Positions 8,780 through 16,788 of a stretch of DNA of 64,000 bases are shown here, one piece after another. Every line of letters begins with the position of its first letter. Within the stretch, counting starts at the first letter, position 1. The position numbers and the translations under genes were made by a program. This stretch comes from Akkermansia sp. (lineage in GTDB: Bacteria > Verrucomicrobiota > Verrucomicrobiia > Verrucomicrobiales > Akkermansiaceae). Location: assembly GCA_017399165.1 (NCBI GenBank), contig JAFQEF010000070.1, forward strand, positions 1 to 64,000, read 5' to 3'. The notes under the pieces are model-generated. The model was not told where the DNA came from, did not search any database, and saw only the letters and a program-made list of their open reading frames with translations.

Positions 8780-8925
8780 TGTGAACGAAGAGAACTTATT
8801 TTGAAAGAGAATAGTCAGTGTGAGCGCAGCGAACCCTTCATGCCGGCGTAGTCGGCTCTTCATGTGAGCGAAAGCGAACCTTTCATGTCGGCATGGCCGA
8901 CCCTTCATGTGAACGAAGTGAACTT
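8780..8925. repeat. Left repeat array of the S23 cassette (22-nt units)
   Basis: Five consecutive units of about 22-23 bases, each a 15-16-base partly palindromic core followed by CTTCAT or TTTCAT. Cores alternate between a GTGAGCG-GCGAAC type (around 8820 and 8863) and a hairpin type (GTCGGC-ATG-GCCGAC, perfect, around 8887; a G-T variant around 8842). The last unit overlaps the 3' end of the S23 gene and supplies its stop codon. The GTGAGC and GAAC words are the reverse complement of the array on the other side of the gene. Confidence 0.85.
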
Positions 8926-9303
8926 ATTTTGAAAAGGGTGCGTTGCGCAAGCATTACTGGTGGTTTTGCTTTTTTTTGAAGTGTTTAAAGATGTTACCAG
9001 CATGTATCTAAGCTTTGTACACATATTCAGTAATTCCTTAGCTTGTTCCGGGCTGATAGTTTCAGATTCTTTGAGTAATTTTAACCAATAAAGACTTTCA
9101 TTGCATTCTTTCAACGCGAGTTGTAATTTGAATATAAAGTCATCTTTGCTGTATCCATACTTGGCTTCGTGAATGTTCGCACCTATGCTACTGCTGGATC
9201 GTAATAGTTGATTTTTGATGTTAGCCCTGTTGTGTATAGTATCAAACAACCGTATGATATCGGCTGCAAATTTTAGAGATAATGCGGCGAGCGGATCATT
9301 CAT
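8905..9303 (-). CDS. Four-helix-bundle protein (S23/IVP family)
   Basis: 132 residues, all-helical. FAADIIRLFDTI, QLLRSSSSIGANIHEAKYGYS and FKLQLALKECNESLYWLKLL are the conserved elements of the S23 / 23S rRNA intervening-sequence protein family (four helix bundle). Relatives include proteins coded in rRNA intervening sequences and the Avd accessory protein of diversity-generating retroelements. The biochemical role of free-standing members is unknown; basic surfaces suggest nucleic acid binding. No reverse transcriptase or variable repeat is nearby. The last residues (FTSFT) are coded by repeat-array sequence, so the repeats extend into the gene. The ATG lies 6 bases after a -10 box, predicting a leaderless mRNA. 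Confidence 0.85.
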   Translation of the reverse strand: MNDPLAALSLKFAADIIRLFDTIHNRANIKNQLLRSSSSIGANIHEAKYGYSKDDFIFKLQLALKECNESLYWLKLLKESETISPEQAKELLNMCTKLRYMLVTSLNTSKKSKTTSNACATHPFQNKFTSFT

Positions 9304-9309
9304 GGTGTT

Positions 9310-9338
9310 TTTATATCACAAACCCCAACATGTGTCAA
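9310..9338 (-). promoter_or_regulatory. Promoter of the S23 gene, leaderless
   Basis: On the minus strand TTGACA (9333-9338), a 17-base spacer, TATAAA (9310-9315), then 6 bases to the ATG. The transcript should begin at or within a base or two of the ATG. No Shine-Dalgarno site can fit. The repeat array begins 6 bases upstream of the -35 box. Confidence 0.75.
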
Positions 9339-9344
9339 TTTCAG

Positions 9345-9531
9345 TGTGAGCGCAGCGAGCCTATTTTAAGGGGTTGCGAAGCTCACATGAAGGGTTCGCG
9401 AAGCTCACATGAAGGGTTCGCGGTGCTCACATGAAGGGTTCGCGGTGCTCACATGAAGGGTTCGCGGTGCTCACATGAAGGGTTCGCAGTGCTCACATGA
9501 AGGGTTCGCATTGCTTACTGCGTAAGCAATG
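9345..9531. repeat. Right repeat array of the S23 cassette (22-nt tandem)
   Basis: A degenerate GTGAGCG unit at 9345 is followed from about 9373 by at least six tandem copies of a 22-base unit, ATGAAGG plus GTTCGCGGTGCTCAC, with one or two changes per copy. The array ends in a perfect hairpin, CATTGCTTA - CTGCG - TAAGCAATG (9509-9531). It lies between the S23 promoter and the GH18 gene. Confidence 0.9.
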
Positions 9532-9590
9532 TGGTGCGCCATATATTATTACTTATTTTCAATTTATGTCTTGGCAAAGGAGGGCAAAAG

Positions 9591-11087
9591 ATGTATAATA
9601 CATGCGTGAAGTGGTTCCTTATTATTCCTCTCCTGTTCTTTCAGTTTGGCCTGCTTGGTGCACTGGAGGTTGAAGCAAGATATACGCATGGTACATTCTA
9701 CAAGGGTGTAAACCAGCAGCCTGTTTTACAGCTCAAACTCACCGGTGAACCCGGGGAAAAGGTGACATCTCTGAGCTTTACGTCGGGAGAAACACTGAGT
9801 GTTTCTGCCATCAAAACCGTGCGTTTGGGAACAACTCGTGGGTGGAACGGCTTTACCATTAATACCAACAAGTTGATAGAACAGCAGGCCTCCGGGCGTT
9901 TTAGTAAGGGGAAAATCAATTTTAAAAAGGAGTTTGTTTTAGGGGATGGACCGCTCTACCTTTGGCTTTATTATGATATTGACAAAAGTGCCAAATATAA
10001 TGCCAAGATTGACGCTGTGTGCACCGCTGTAGAAACGGCAGATGGCAAGGTGATTACCCCCGAAGTAGTGCTGGCAGAGGGCATAAAAGAGCGTGTGATT
10101 GCCCGCGTGTACCCGTTCCCTTACCGCATTGTTCCCTATTACCGCCCGCGTTGGGTTAAGGGGTGGGGTAATGCAGAAAAAGCCGTTCACCTTACCCCGG
10201 CTCACTTTAATCTTTTTACGGATATTGTACACTTTGCCTATAGTGTAACGGCAGACGGAAATATCAGCTACCAGTGGGCCGGTGGCGGTATTGATGATAA
10301 AACCGTAGCAGATGGTGCCTTAAAAGAAATCAAGCGTTTGCATGCCGAGGCAAAATCCCGAGCCAGACTCATTGCCGGGTTCGGGCATATCGATGGCCCT
10401 ATGACCACCGCCGTGGCAGATCCCTACACGCGCCGTACCTTGGCTCATAATATGGCTCAATGGGCTATTACGCGTGGTTATCAGGGCATTGATATTGATT
10501 GGGAGTACCCGGACTCTTGGGAGCAGTGGACAAATTTGGGCTACTTTATTGCAGACTTGCGAGAGGAGCTCTCCGGCTCCGGTATCTCCATCAGCATCGC
10601 GGCCTCTGTCGGCTACAAGGTGCCTAACTACTGGACTACGGATCAGCTGGACTTCATCATGACCATGTCGTATGATGATTTAACGCCGGATAACCATGCC
10701 TCCATGCGTCTGTTTCAGCGAGATGCCGGTATTTGTCAGAATAAATTCCACATGCCCAAGCCTAAAATTGTACTTGGCTTACCCTTTTACAGTAATGAGC
10801 AGGGCAAGCTCACCTCTCAGTTCGGTTATGCCAGTGTTTATGGGTGGAACCCGCGTATGAAGCCCGATGAAAATAGCTGTCGCCTTAAAAAAGATGATGG
10901 TTCGCAGGGACCTATGCACACCTTTAACGGCCCCACTCTTATATCAGAGAAATGCCGGTGGGCCAAAGACAACAAGTACGGCGGTGTGATGATTTGGGCT
11001 TATGAAACCGACTTGCCCCTCAAACACAAGGCTTCCCTGAGCCGCGCTATGTATAAAATATTGCGCCAACCCAAGAAAAAAGAGTAG
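9591..11087 (+). CDS. Exported GH18 glycosidase with BNR-associated N-terminal domain
   Basis: 498 residues from the ATG at 9591, chosen because AAGGAGGG lies 6 bases before it; an upstream in-frame start at 9531 would begin inside the repeat array. A hydrophobic signal (about residues 6-25) marks export. Residues 30-115 resemble the N-terminal domain associated with BNR sialidases (paired beta strands, LKLTGEPGEKVTSLSF). The C-terminal barrel is GH18: the catalytic DxDxE is DIDWE with E305 as acid/base, and MIWAYETDL closes the barrel. GH18 enzymes cut chitin or the chitobiose core of N-glycans; in a gut bacterium a host-glycan target is plausible but inferred. Confidence 0.85.
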   Translation: MYNTCVKWFLIIPLLFFQFGLLGALEVEARYTHGTFYKGVNQQPVLQLKLTGEPGEKVTSLSFTSGETLSVSAIKTVRLGTTRGWNGFTINTNKLIEQQASGRFSKGKINFKKEFVLGDGPLYLWLYYDIDKSAKYNAKIDAVCTAVETADGKVITPEVVLAEGIKERVIARVYPFPYRIVPYYRPRWVKGWGNAEKAVHLTPAHFNLFTDIVHFAYSVTADGNISYQWAGGGIDDKTVADGALKEIKRLHAEAKSRARLIAGFGHIDGPMTTAVADPYTRRTLAHNMAQWAITRGYQGIDIDWEYPDSWEQWTNLGYFIADLREELSGSGISISIAASVGYKVPNYWTTDQLDFIMTMSYDDLTPDNHASMRLFQRDAGICQNKFHMPKPKIVLGLPFYSNEQGKLTSQFGYASVYGWNPRMKPDENSCRLKKDDGSQGPMHTFNGPTLISEKCRWAKDNKYGGVMIWAYETDLPLKHKASLSRAMYKILRQPKKKE

Positions 11088-11161
11088 GCACAGCTCTGAA
11101 TACTGTACCCGATTATGGGTGTATGTACAGTTTAATCCTCGTCGGCCCGAATGGCTTATTT

Positions 11162-12481
11162 TTATACGGAGATTAAAGTTTCTACAAAAAACTCAGTCGC
11201 GGGGAGAATTTGGATTTCGCCTGCCTCCATGTGAATTATTTCACGGTGATTATCCGTAATAATGTAACCACGTCGCAAATGGGTTTCTTTCATGGCGGAG
11301 GTTAAGGCTCGTTGTTCGCGTGTGCGGGTCTCCTCTGTGGAGATGTCATGGCATACCTGCACTAGTATTTTTTCGCCGTTTTTGAGAATAGCTATGAAAT
11401 CTACCTCATAATTTTCCACTGTTTTGTAATAGAAAATATCGGGTGTGAGTCGGCGCAAAAAGCAAAAAACCATGTTTTCGAGTATTTGACCATGGTTTTT
11501 CAGAATTTGTGTACTCAGAGAGGCTGCCATAGAGTGGTCTACGCAATATATTTTGCGGAACTCCCTGGCTTGCTTTGCAACAGAGGCACTATAGGTTGGT
11601 ATGGCGAAGACAAAGTAGGCATCCTCCAGCCATTGCAGAAATTGAGTGATGGTTTCTCGACTTACTTTATAGCCCAATGATTTTACCTCGTCATGAACCT
11701 TACGTACGGAAAACAAGGTGCCTATGCCATTGATAATCCTGCTGGCTAAATGTCGCAGAACTTGCGGATACCGTATGTCATAGCGCTCTATAACATCTCT
11801 GAGCAATAAGGCATTGAAGTATTCCTGATGCAGCTGATGGCGCATGGTGGGGGATGCACCGAATACGGCCGGAAAACCGCCCTCTGTTTTGTATTGTTCC
11901 CATGCCTTGCGGATGGCGAAGCGGCGGTCGCTTCCCTTGATGTCTTTTGTTACGCCGCAGCGTATCAGGTATTCAGAGAAGGAAAAGGGGAATAGCTCCC
12001 AACTTAAGGTACGGCCTCGCAGGCTTGTGCCTATTTCTCTTGACAGCATGCGTGCAGATGAGCCGGTAATGTATATCTCGCTATTTTCATCCCTTCTCAA
12101 ACGTTCCACAAAAAGTTCCCAGTTGGGGTATATCTGTATCTCATCAAAGAAGAAATAAACCTTTTCTTTTCTCCTTTTTTCCGGGAATGTACTGTAGTAG
12201 GCGTTGTGGATGGTATCCCACCCGCCTTGGTGCAATGCCAGTAATCGTTCGTCAGAAAAGTTGATCCACACGATGTTTTCTCTGGAGACTCCATTTTGAA
12301 CCAGCCTCTCCATGATAGCTTCCATCAGGGTGGATTTACCGCACCGGCGTACTCCCATAACGATTGTTACGACACCATCCAGCACTTCTATTTGCTGTTC
12401 CCGGGGACTGTATGTATGCAACGTTCGTGTTTGATTGTCCGTTATTTGTTCAGTGATAACGGCTTTAAGTTCATCGTTCAT
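11162..12481 (-). CDS. AAA ATPase with DUF4143 domain (copy 1)
   Basis: 439 residues. Walker A GVRRCGKST (43-51), Walker B YFFFDEIQ, a sensor-like ITGSSARML, then the DUF4143 C-terminal half with LENMVFCFLRR and a nuclease-like strand FYYKTVENYEVDFI. In AAA_14/DUF4143 proteins this last part resembles a PD-(D/E)xK fold (EVDF followed by ILVQVC). Family function is not established. It is clearly homologous over its whole length to the gene at 29715-31046. The ATG is 6 bases after the predicted -10, with no Shine-Dalgarno site, and the gene is more AT-rich than its neighbours. Confidence 0.85.
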   Translation of the reverse strand: MNDELKAVITEQITDNQTRTLHTYSPREQQIEVLDGVVTIVMGVRRCGKSTLMEAIMERLVQNGVSRENIVWINFSDERLLALHQGGWDTIHNAYYSTFPEKRRKEKVYFFFDEIQIYPNWELFVERLRRDENSEIYITGSSARMLSREIGTSLRGRTLSWELFPFSFSEYLIRCGVTKDIKGSDRRFAIRKAWEQYKTEGGFPAVFGASPTMRHQLHQEYFNALLLRDVIERYDIRYPQVLRHLASRIINGIGTLFSVRKVHDEVKSLGYKVSRETITQFLQWLEDAYFVFAIPTYSASVAKQAREFRKIYCVDHSMAASLSTQILKNHGQILENMVFCFLRRLTPDIFYYKTVENYEVDFIAILKNGEKILVQVCHDISTEETRTREQRALTSAMKETHLRRGYIITDNHREIIHMEAGEIQILPATEFFVETLISV

Positions 12482-12487
12482 GCCCTT

Positions 12488-12516
12488 AAATTATCATTTT
12501 TTTGTCTTTTTGGCAA
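12488..12516 (-). promoter_or_regulatory. Promoter of ATPase copy 1, leaderless
   Basis: Minus strand TTGCCA (12511-12516), 17 bases, TAATTT (12488-12493), 6 bases, ATG. An overlapping GATAAT (12490-12495) is an alternative -10. The spacer holds AAAAAAATGATA, also present at the same place before ATPase copy 2. Confidence 0.55.
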
Positions 12517-12522
12517 GTTAAA

Positions 12523-12618
12523 TTAGAACTTTGGCCGCCGTGGACGGCCAAAATTTGAATTTTTGGTCGCCGCAGACGGCCAAAATCTGAAATTTTGGCC
12601 GTGCGGGACGACCAAAAT
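12523..12618. repeat. Three 32-nt palindromic tandem repeats upstream of ATPase 1
   Basis: Units at 12523-12554, 12555-12586 and 12587-12618, each exactly 32 bases. Each holds a palindromic core of the form TTTGGCC(G)...CGGCCAAA separated by about 6 variable bases; arms vary between units in a way that partly keeps pairing (GGCC and GGTC against GGCC and GACC). The array begins 6 bases upstream of the -35 box of the ATPase promoter. Unit-to-unit gaps are constant, with no unique spacers. Confidence 0.9.
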
Positions 12619-12753
12619 AAAAAAATACGGGCTATAATCGTGTAAAACGCAGCCGTTGGCAGCAGAGTAGTACACAATAAATTCATCCATCGTATTTCGG
12701 GGGTAGCATTTCTGCTTGACATTTTGCTGAGCTTCAGGCACTCTTAGCGCGCA

Positions 12754-13983
12754 ATGAATAACACTGTACTCATTATCGGAGCTGGTGGTGTGGGTCATGT
12801 AGTGGCTCACAAGTGCGCCCAGATGGCAGATGTCTACAAAAACATCCATCTGGCTTCCCGTACCAAGAGCAAGTGCGATGCCATAGCGGCAGATGTACTT
12901 GCCCGCAGCGGTGTGCAGATTACTACGCATGCGGTGGATGCCGACAATGTGCCCGCCACGGTCGCCCTCATTAAGGAGGTACAGCCCGATCTCGTGCTCA
13001 ATGTGGCGCTGCCCTACCAGGACCTTCCCCTGATGGATGCCTGCTTGGAGGCCGGTGTAAACTACCTTGACACCGCCAACTACGAGCCCCGAGACGTTGC
13101 TAAGTTTGAGTACAGCTGGCAGTGGGCATATCAGGACCGCTTCAAGAACGCCGGGCTTTATGCGCTGCTCGGCTCCGGGTTCGACCCCGGTGTTACCAAT
13201 GTGTACACCGCCTGGGCTCTTAAGCACCACTTTGATGAAATTGAGTACCTCGACATCATTGATGTTAACGGGGGCGACCACGGCCAAGCTTTTGCTACCA
13301 ATTTCAACCCCGAGATTAACATCCGCGAGGTAACAGCCCCTTGCCGCCACTGGGAGAACGGAGATTTCCAAGAGACTGCCGCCATGAGCATGCACCAGCC
13401 GTTCTCTTGCCCGGACGGTGTTGGCACTTATGAGATTTACCGCATGTACCATGAGGAGATGGAGTCTCTGGTTAAGCACATACCCACCATCAAACGTGCC
13501 CAGTTCTGGATGAGCTTCTCCCCCAACTACATCAACCACCTCACCGTTCTCAAAAACGTGGGTATGACCCGCATTGACCCCGTTGTATACAACGGCGTGG
13601 AGATTGTGCCCCTGCAGTTCCTCAAAGCCGTGTTGCCCGACCCCGGCGACCTCGGTAAAACTACCCATGGCCGCACCTGCATCGGCTGCGTGATTCAGGG
13701 TAAGAAGGACGGCAAGTACAAGGCTGTTTACATTTACAACATCTGTGACCACGAGGAGTGCTTCCGCGAGGTCGGTTCTCAGGCTATCTCCTACACCACG
13801 GGGGTTCCGGCTGCCATCGGCGGCCGCCTCATCCTCTCCGGCGTTTGGGGAGGGCAGGGTGTCTTCAATATGGAGCAAAATGACCCCGACCCCTTCATGG
13901 ATGCCCTCAATCAATACGGCCTCCCCTGGAACTGTATCGAACTCACCGAGGAGCAGGCCAAGGCCCTTCGCGTTGCTGAGTAA
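12754..13983 (+). CDS. Carboxynorspermidine/carboxyspermidine synthase (saccharopine dehydrogenase family)
   Basis: 409 residues. NADPH-dependent condensation of aspartate semialdehyde with a diamine (diaminopropane or putrescine), a step in the alternative polyamine route via carboxy-(nor)spermidine. Seen: a Rossmann start VLIIGAGGVGHVVAHKCAQ with the GxGGxG fingerprint, NVALPYQDLPLMDACLE, a GSGFDPGVTNVY motif, and VNGGDHG. Length of about 400 and the VAHKCAQ variant distinguish this group from true saccharopine dehydrogenases. The usual partner decarboxylase (NspC) is not adjacent. Terminator follows. Confidence 0.85.
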   Translation: MNNTVLIIGAGGVGHVVAHKCAQMADVYKNIHLASRTKSKCDAIAADVLARSGVQITTHAVDADNVPATVALIKEVQPDLVLNVALPYQDLPLMDACLEAGVNYLDTANYEPRDVAKFEYSWQWAYQDRFKNAGLYALLGSGFDPGVTNVYTAWALKHHFDEIEYLDIIDVNGGDHGQAFATNFNPEINIREVTAPCRHWENGDFQETAAMSMHQPFSCPDGVGTYEIYRMYHEEMESLVKHIPTIKRAQFWMSFSPNYINHLTVLKNVGMTRIDPVVYNGVEIVPLQFLKAVLPDPGDLGKTTHGRTCIGCVIQGKKDGKYKAVYIYNICDHEECFREVGSQAISYTTGVPAAIGGRLILSGVWGGQGVFNMEQNDPDPFMDALNQYGLPWNCIELTEEQAKALRVAE

Positions 13984-14006
13984 TTTTACAGTTCATCTTC
14001 TTTTTC

Positions 14007-14039
14007 CGCCCGTTATTGCTTTTATCGCTTTAACGGGCG
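14007..14039 (+). terminator. Terminator after the carboxynorspermidine synthase gene
   Basis: CGCCCGTTA (14007-14015) pairs with TAACGGGCG (14031-14039), followed by TTTCTTTAT. Confidence 0.8.
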
Positions 14040-14072
14040 TTTCTTTATATTGAGGGGGAAAATTGCTTCTTC

Positions 14073-14100
14073 TTGACATTCATATTGAATCTGTTATAAT
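14073..14100 (+). promoter_or_regulatory. Near-consensus promoter of the DpnI gene
   Basis: TTGACA (14073-14078), 16 bases, TATAAT (14095-14100). The ATG is at 14114, so the leader would be only about 6-8 bases with no Shine-Dalgarno site. This also rules out an in-frame start at 14063, which lies upstream of the promoter. Confidence 0.8.
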
Positions 14101-14113
14101 TGTGGCACAAGGT

Positions 14114-14881
14114 ATGGATTTAAATTTTGACTTATCGTTAGCAGCCGCATATACCTCCAAACGACAACGCAATAGAGTGCTGACGGAGGCTTGGATGGCG
14201 CAGAACGCGTATTGCCCGTCATGTGGTGAATCCGTGAGTCAACATATACCTAATAAACCCGTGGCAGATTTTTATTGTCCGAGATGTTCGGAAGATTATG
14301 AATTAAAAAGTAAAGTAGGTGTTTATACGAACTCGGCAATAGATGGTGCTTATCATACAATGATTCAGCGAATTAACAGTGATACGGCACCGTCATTTTT
14401 CTTTTTATCTCACAATGAAAAAAGGGTTCATTCTCTTTTTGTAACGCCTGCGTGTTTTTTGTCAGATTCTGTTATTATTAAAAGAAAACCGACTAAGGTC
14501 AAGGGGCGCACGAATCTTTGGATTGGTTGTAGTATTGATTTGCGGGGAATACCGGAGAGTGGCAGAATCTATTATGTTCGTAATGGTGAGGAGTGCTCTC
14601 GCCAAGAAGTGGTGGACCATTATGCTGCATCTGCTTTTTTACGCACAACAGAGATTAAAGCGGGCTTACGAGGGTGGTTGTTGGATGTCTTATGTTGTAT
14701 CGAACGATTAAAACGAAAAACATTTTCGTTGGCGGATGTTTATCGTTTTGAAAATTATCTTTCAGCAAAGCATCCGGATAATCGAAATGTACAGGCAAAG
14801 ATACGCCAGCAATTGCAGTTGTTGAGAGATATGGGGTACTTGCGTTTTACCGGCAGGGGTAATTACGAGTTAATGTCATAA
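14114..14881 (+). CDS. dpnI: DpnI-type methyl-directed restriction endonuclease
   Basis: 255 residues, against 254 in pneumococcal DpnI, and similar along the whole length. DpnI cuts GATC only when the adenine is methylated, so it destroys Dam-methylated incoming DNA. Seen: a zinc site of two CxxC pairs (YCPSC and YCPRC), the PD-(D/E)xK active site as VADFYC (D52) and ELK (E63, K65), and the C-terminal winged helix that also reads methyl-adenine (IRQQLQLLRDMGYLRF, GRGNYEL). The start at 14114 aligns with the DpnI N-terminus. No DpnC/D-like partner or methylase is adjacent. Low GC relative to the flanks suggests acquisition. Confidence 0.93.
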   Translation: MDLNFDLSLAAAYTSKRQRNRVLTEAWMAQNAYCPSCGESVSQHIPNKPVADFYCPRCSEDYELKSKVGVYTNSAIDGAYHTMIQRINSDTAPSFFFLSHNEKRVHSLFVTPACFLSDSVIIKRKPTKVKGRTNLWIGCSIDLRGIPESGRIYYVRNGEECSRQEVVDHYAASAFLRTTEIKAGLRGWLLDVLCCIERLKRKTFSLADVYRFENYLSAKHPDNRNVQAKIRQQLQLLRDMGYLRFTGRGNYELMS

Positions 14882-14924
14882 CTCATTGAAGTTTGAATAC
14901 AAATAAACATCAGAGAAGAAACAC

Positions 14925-16655
14925 ATGAAGAATATGGGAGATCGTTTGCAAACGTATATCATGCAGGGCATGATGGGGGATGAAGAGGCGCGGGATTTGG
15001 CCATACAGCTGTGTTACCTCGGGGAAGGTGAATTGCCGGCTATTTGTGAGCAATGGTTGTATAGCAACGCTCTGCAGGGGGATATGCGTAGCCGTTTGAT
15101 GTATTGTGACTTGGCCGCGGTCGGAAGGATTAAGGGGGCTCATTGGGGGGTGGTAGAGCAGTGGGCTCGTGAAATTGTGAAAGATTCTCCTGCAAACGGA
15201 TATTATATATTAGCGGGGGTGTATAGTGAAAAAAACAGTGTTTTAGCCAATGAGGAGAAGATGGTGGAGTGTCTGAAGGCATCTGCCGCGGCAGGGAATG
15301 TGCACGCCGCTTTATGGTTGGCGGAGTATTATTGGTATGATGCCCCGGATACAGTGTCGGCCAAGCAGGTGCGCGCTTTGCTGGAGAAGGGGTTGACTTT
15401 GGCGGTGGAGGCCCGCCCGTATTCCTTGTTGATTGACGTGTGTGACAGCATGGATGATTATGATGCATCCATGCGTTATCTGAAACGCTGGAGCAAGGAT
15501 GCCCCTAAAGCTGTGGAGCCGTGCATGCGAGTAGCATTCCGCTATTTGCAGGGAAAAGGCGTGCGTAAAAATGAGGAATTGGCACTCAAATATTTTGAAA
15601 AGGGGGCCTACCTCGGGGATGCTGATGCCATGTTTTATGTAGGCTTTTTAAACCAGATGGGTACGGGGTGCCGCCGTAATATCAAGCGGGCCGTGGAGTA
15701 TTATGTGCGCGCTGTGGATGCCGGAAATGCCCGGGCTTGCGAGGCGTTGGGGGCTATGTACTGCAATGGGAACGGCGTGAAACAAGATATAGCACGTGGT
15801 TTGCAGTATTTGGAGCTGGGGGCAGAGCGGGGGGAGTGCCTGAGCTGTGTCAATTTGGCGGATATGCATTACCATGGCAGAGGCGTTGAGCAGGATATAA
15901 CGCGCGCGGCTGAGATGCTGGATAAAGCTGCGCAATGTTTGGAGGAAGATGACGAGGTGTCTCGCGAGGCCTTGGCAGACCTGCGGGAGATAGTTGAGGC
16001 TAATGGATGGCCGACGACAGCGTGCAAGATTCCGCTTGTTACGGAGGAAGAGATGCAGCGAGCCATTCAAAAGAATGATTTTGATGATGTTTCATACAGG
16101 ACATTAAGAAACATGATTGATGAGCCCTGCAACCCGGAGGTGATGCACCATGCTTGGTTTTTGATGCAGATTAGGGTGTTGTCGGAGCCTCGCTTGAGAA
16201 ATTATATTGATGTGTTGCGCGATTTGGCGGAGTCTCATGCGGAGCTGGCCGTGATGGTGGGTGATATGTATTACCACCGTGTGGGTGTTAAGCGCAATGC
16301 GGCGTCTGCCATGTTGTTCTATCGCAAGGCGTTGGAAAATGGTAAGCAAGCCTCTGCATATCTGCGTATTGTGCTCGGTTTGCATGAGAATGTGCTTAAA
16401 GGCGGGCGAGAGGCTGTGCCCCAATGGCTGGCAGAGGTGCCGGCGGAGGAGGCAGACATGGCCGCGGTATGGTACATGATGGGCCTGTTGTACAGCGTTG
16501 GCTTGTATGTGGAGGCCTCTGCCGACAGAGCGACAGAGCTGTTTGCCAAAGCGGCAGATGCCGGCTTTAAGGGCGACCCCGCGGCAGATTTGAATCACTG
16601 GCAGTGCGGGGCTAAATCCCTGCGGGATTGCGTTTTGCCGGAGAAGAATTGGTAA
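14925..16655 (+). CDS. Sel1-repeat (TPR-like) protein
   Basis: 576 residues, no signal peptide and no membrane segment. At least four clear Sel1 repeats lie between about 200 and 340: YLQGKGVRKNEELALKYFEKGA, then MGTGCRRNIKRAVEYYVRA, CNGNGVKQDIARGLQYLELGA and YHGRGVEQDITRAAEMLDKAA. More degenerate repeats occur near 445-475 and 505-545. Sel1 repeats form a helical solenoid that mediates protein-protein contacts; the partner is unknown. It follows the DpnI gene by 43 bases in the same direction, so cotranscription is possible, but a functional link is not shown. Confidence 0.8.
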   Translation: MKNMGDRLQTYIMQGMMGDEEARDLAIQLCYLGEGELPAICEQWLYSNALQGDMRSRLMYCDLAAVGRIKGAHWGVVEQWAREIVKDSPANGYYILAGVYSEKNSVLANEEKMVECLKASAAAGNVHAALWLAEYYWYDAPDTVSAKQVRALLEKGLTLAVEARPYSLLIDVCDSMDDYDASMRYLKRWSKDAPKAVEPCMRVAFRYLQGKGVRKNEELALKYFEKGAYLGDADAMFYVGFLNQMGTGCRRNIKRAVEYYVRAVDAGNARACEALGAMYCNGNGVKQDIARGLQYLELGAERGECLSCVNLADMHYHGRGVEQDITRAAEMLDKAAQCLEEDDEVSREALADLREIVEANGWPTTACKIPLVTEEEMQRAIQKNDFDDVSYRTLRNMIDEPCNPEVMHHAWFLMQIRVLSEPRLRNYIDVLRDLAESHAELAVMVGDMYYHRVGVKRNAASAMLFYRKALENGKQASAYLRIVLGLHENVLKGGREAVPQWLAEVPAEEADMAAVWYMMGLLYSVGLYVEASADRATELFAKAADAGFKGDPAADLNHWQCGAKSLRDCVLPEKNW

Positions 16656-16702
16656 CGCCGGGGTACCCGGATAAATTAAAAGGGATATTACATTTTTGTG
16701 CA

Positions 16703-16718
16703 GGGGGGGCGCCCCCCC
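16703..16718. repeat. G7-CG-C7 palindrome
   Basis: A perfect 16-base palindrome GGGGGGGCGCCCCCCC between the convergent ends of the Sel1 gene and nuoN. It lies 18 bases from the nuo terminator hairpin. It may end transcription from the left, but no T run follows. Confidence 0.6.
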
Positions 16719-16735
16719 TATGCGATAAAAAGCAA

Positions 16736-16767
16736 AACCGCTGTGTCTTGGAGAAGGCACAGCGGTT
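16736..16767 (-). terminator. Terminator of the nuo operon
   Basis: AACCGCTGTG (16736-16745) pairs with CACAGCGGTT (16758-16767). Read on the minus strand it is followed by TTTTGCTTTTT. It lies 21 bases past the nuoN stop. Confidence 0.85.
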
Positions 16768-16788
16768 AAAAATGTAGTGTAGGCTGTT

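Noticed and set aside
8905-9303. S23 gene as Avd of a diversity-generating retroelement
   Set aside because: No reverse transcriptase, template repeat or variable repeat is present in the neighbouring genes.
12523-12618. Possible CRISPR arrays at 12523-12618, 31094-31213 or 9373-9510
   Set aside because: Repeats are directly tandem with only 5-11 near-constant bases between cores; there are no unique spacers and no cas genes.
14114-16655. DpnI and the Sel1-repeat gene as a two-gene defence system
   Set aside because: Same direction and 43 bases apart, but nothing else links them; proximity alone is not enough.
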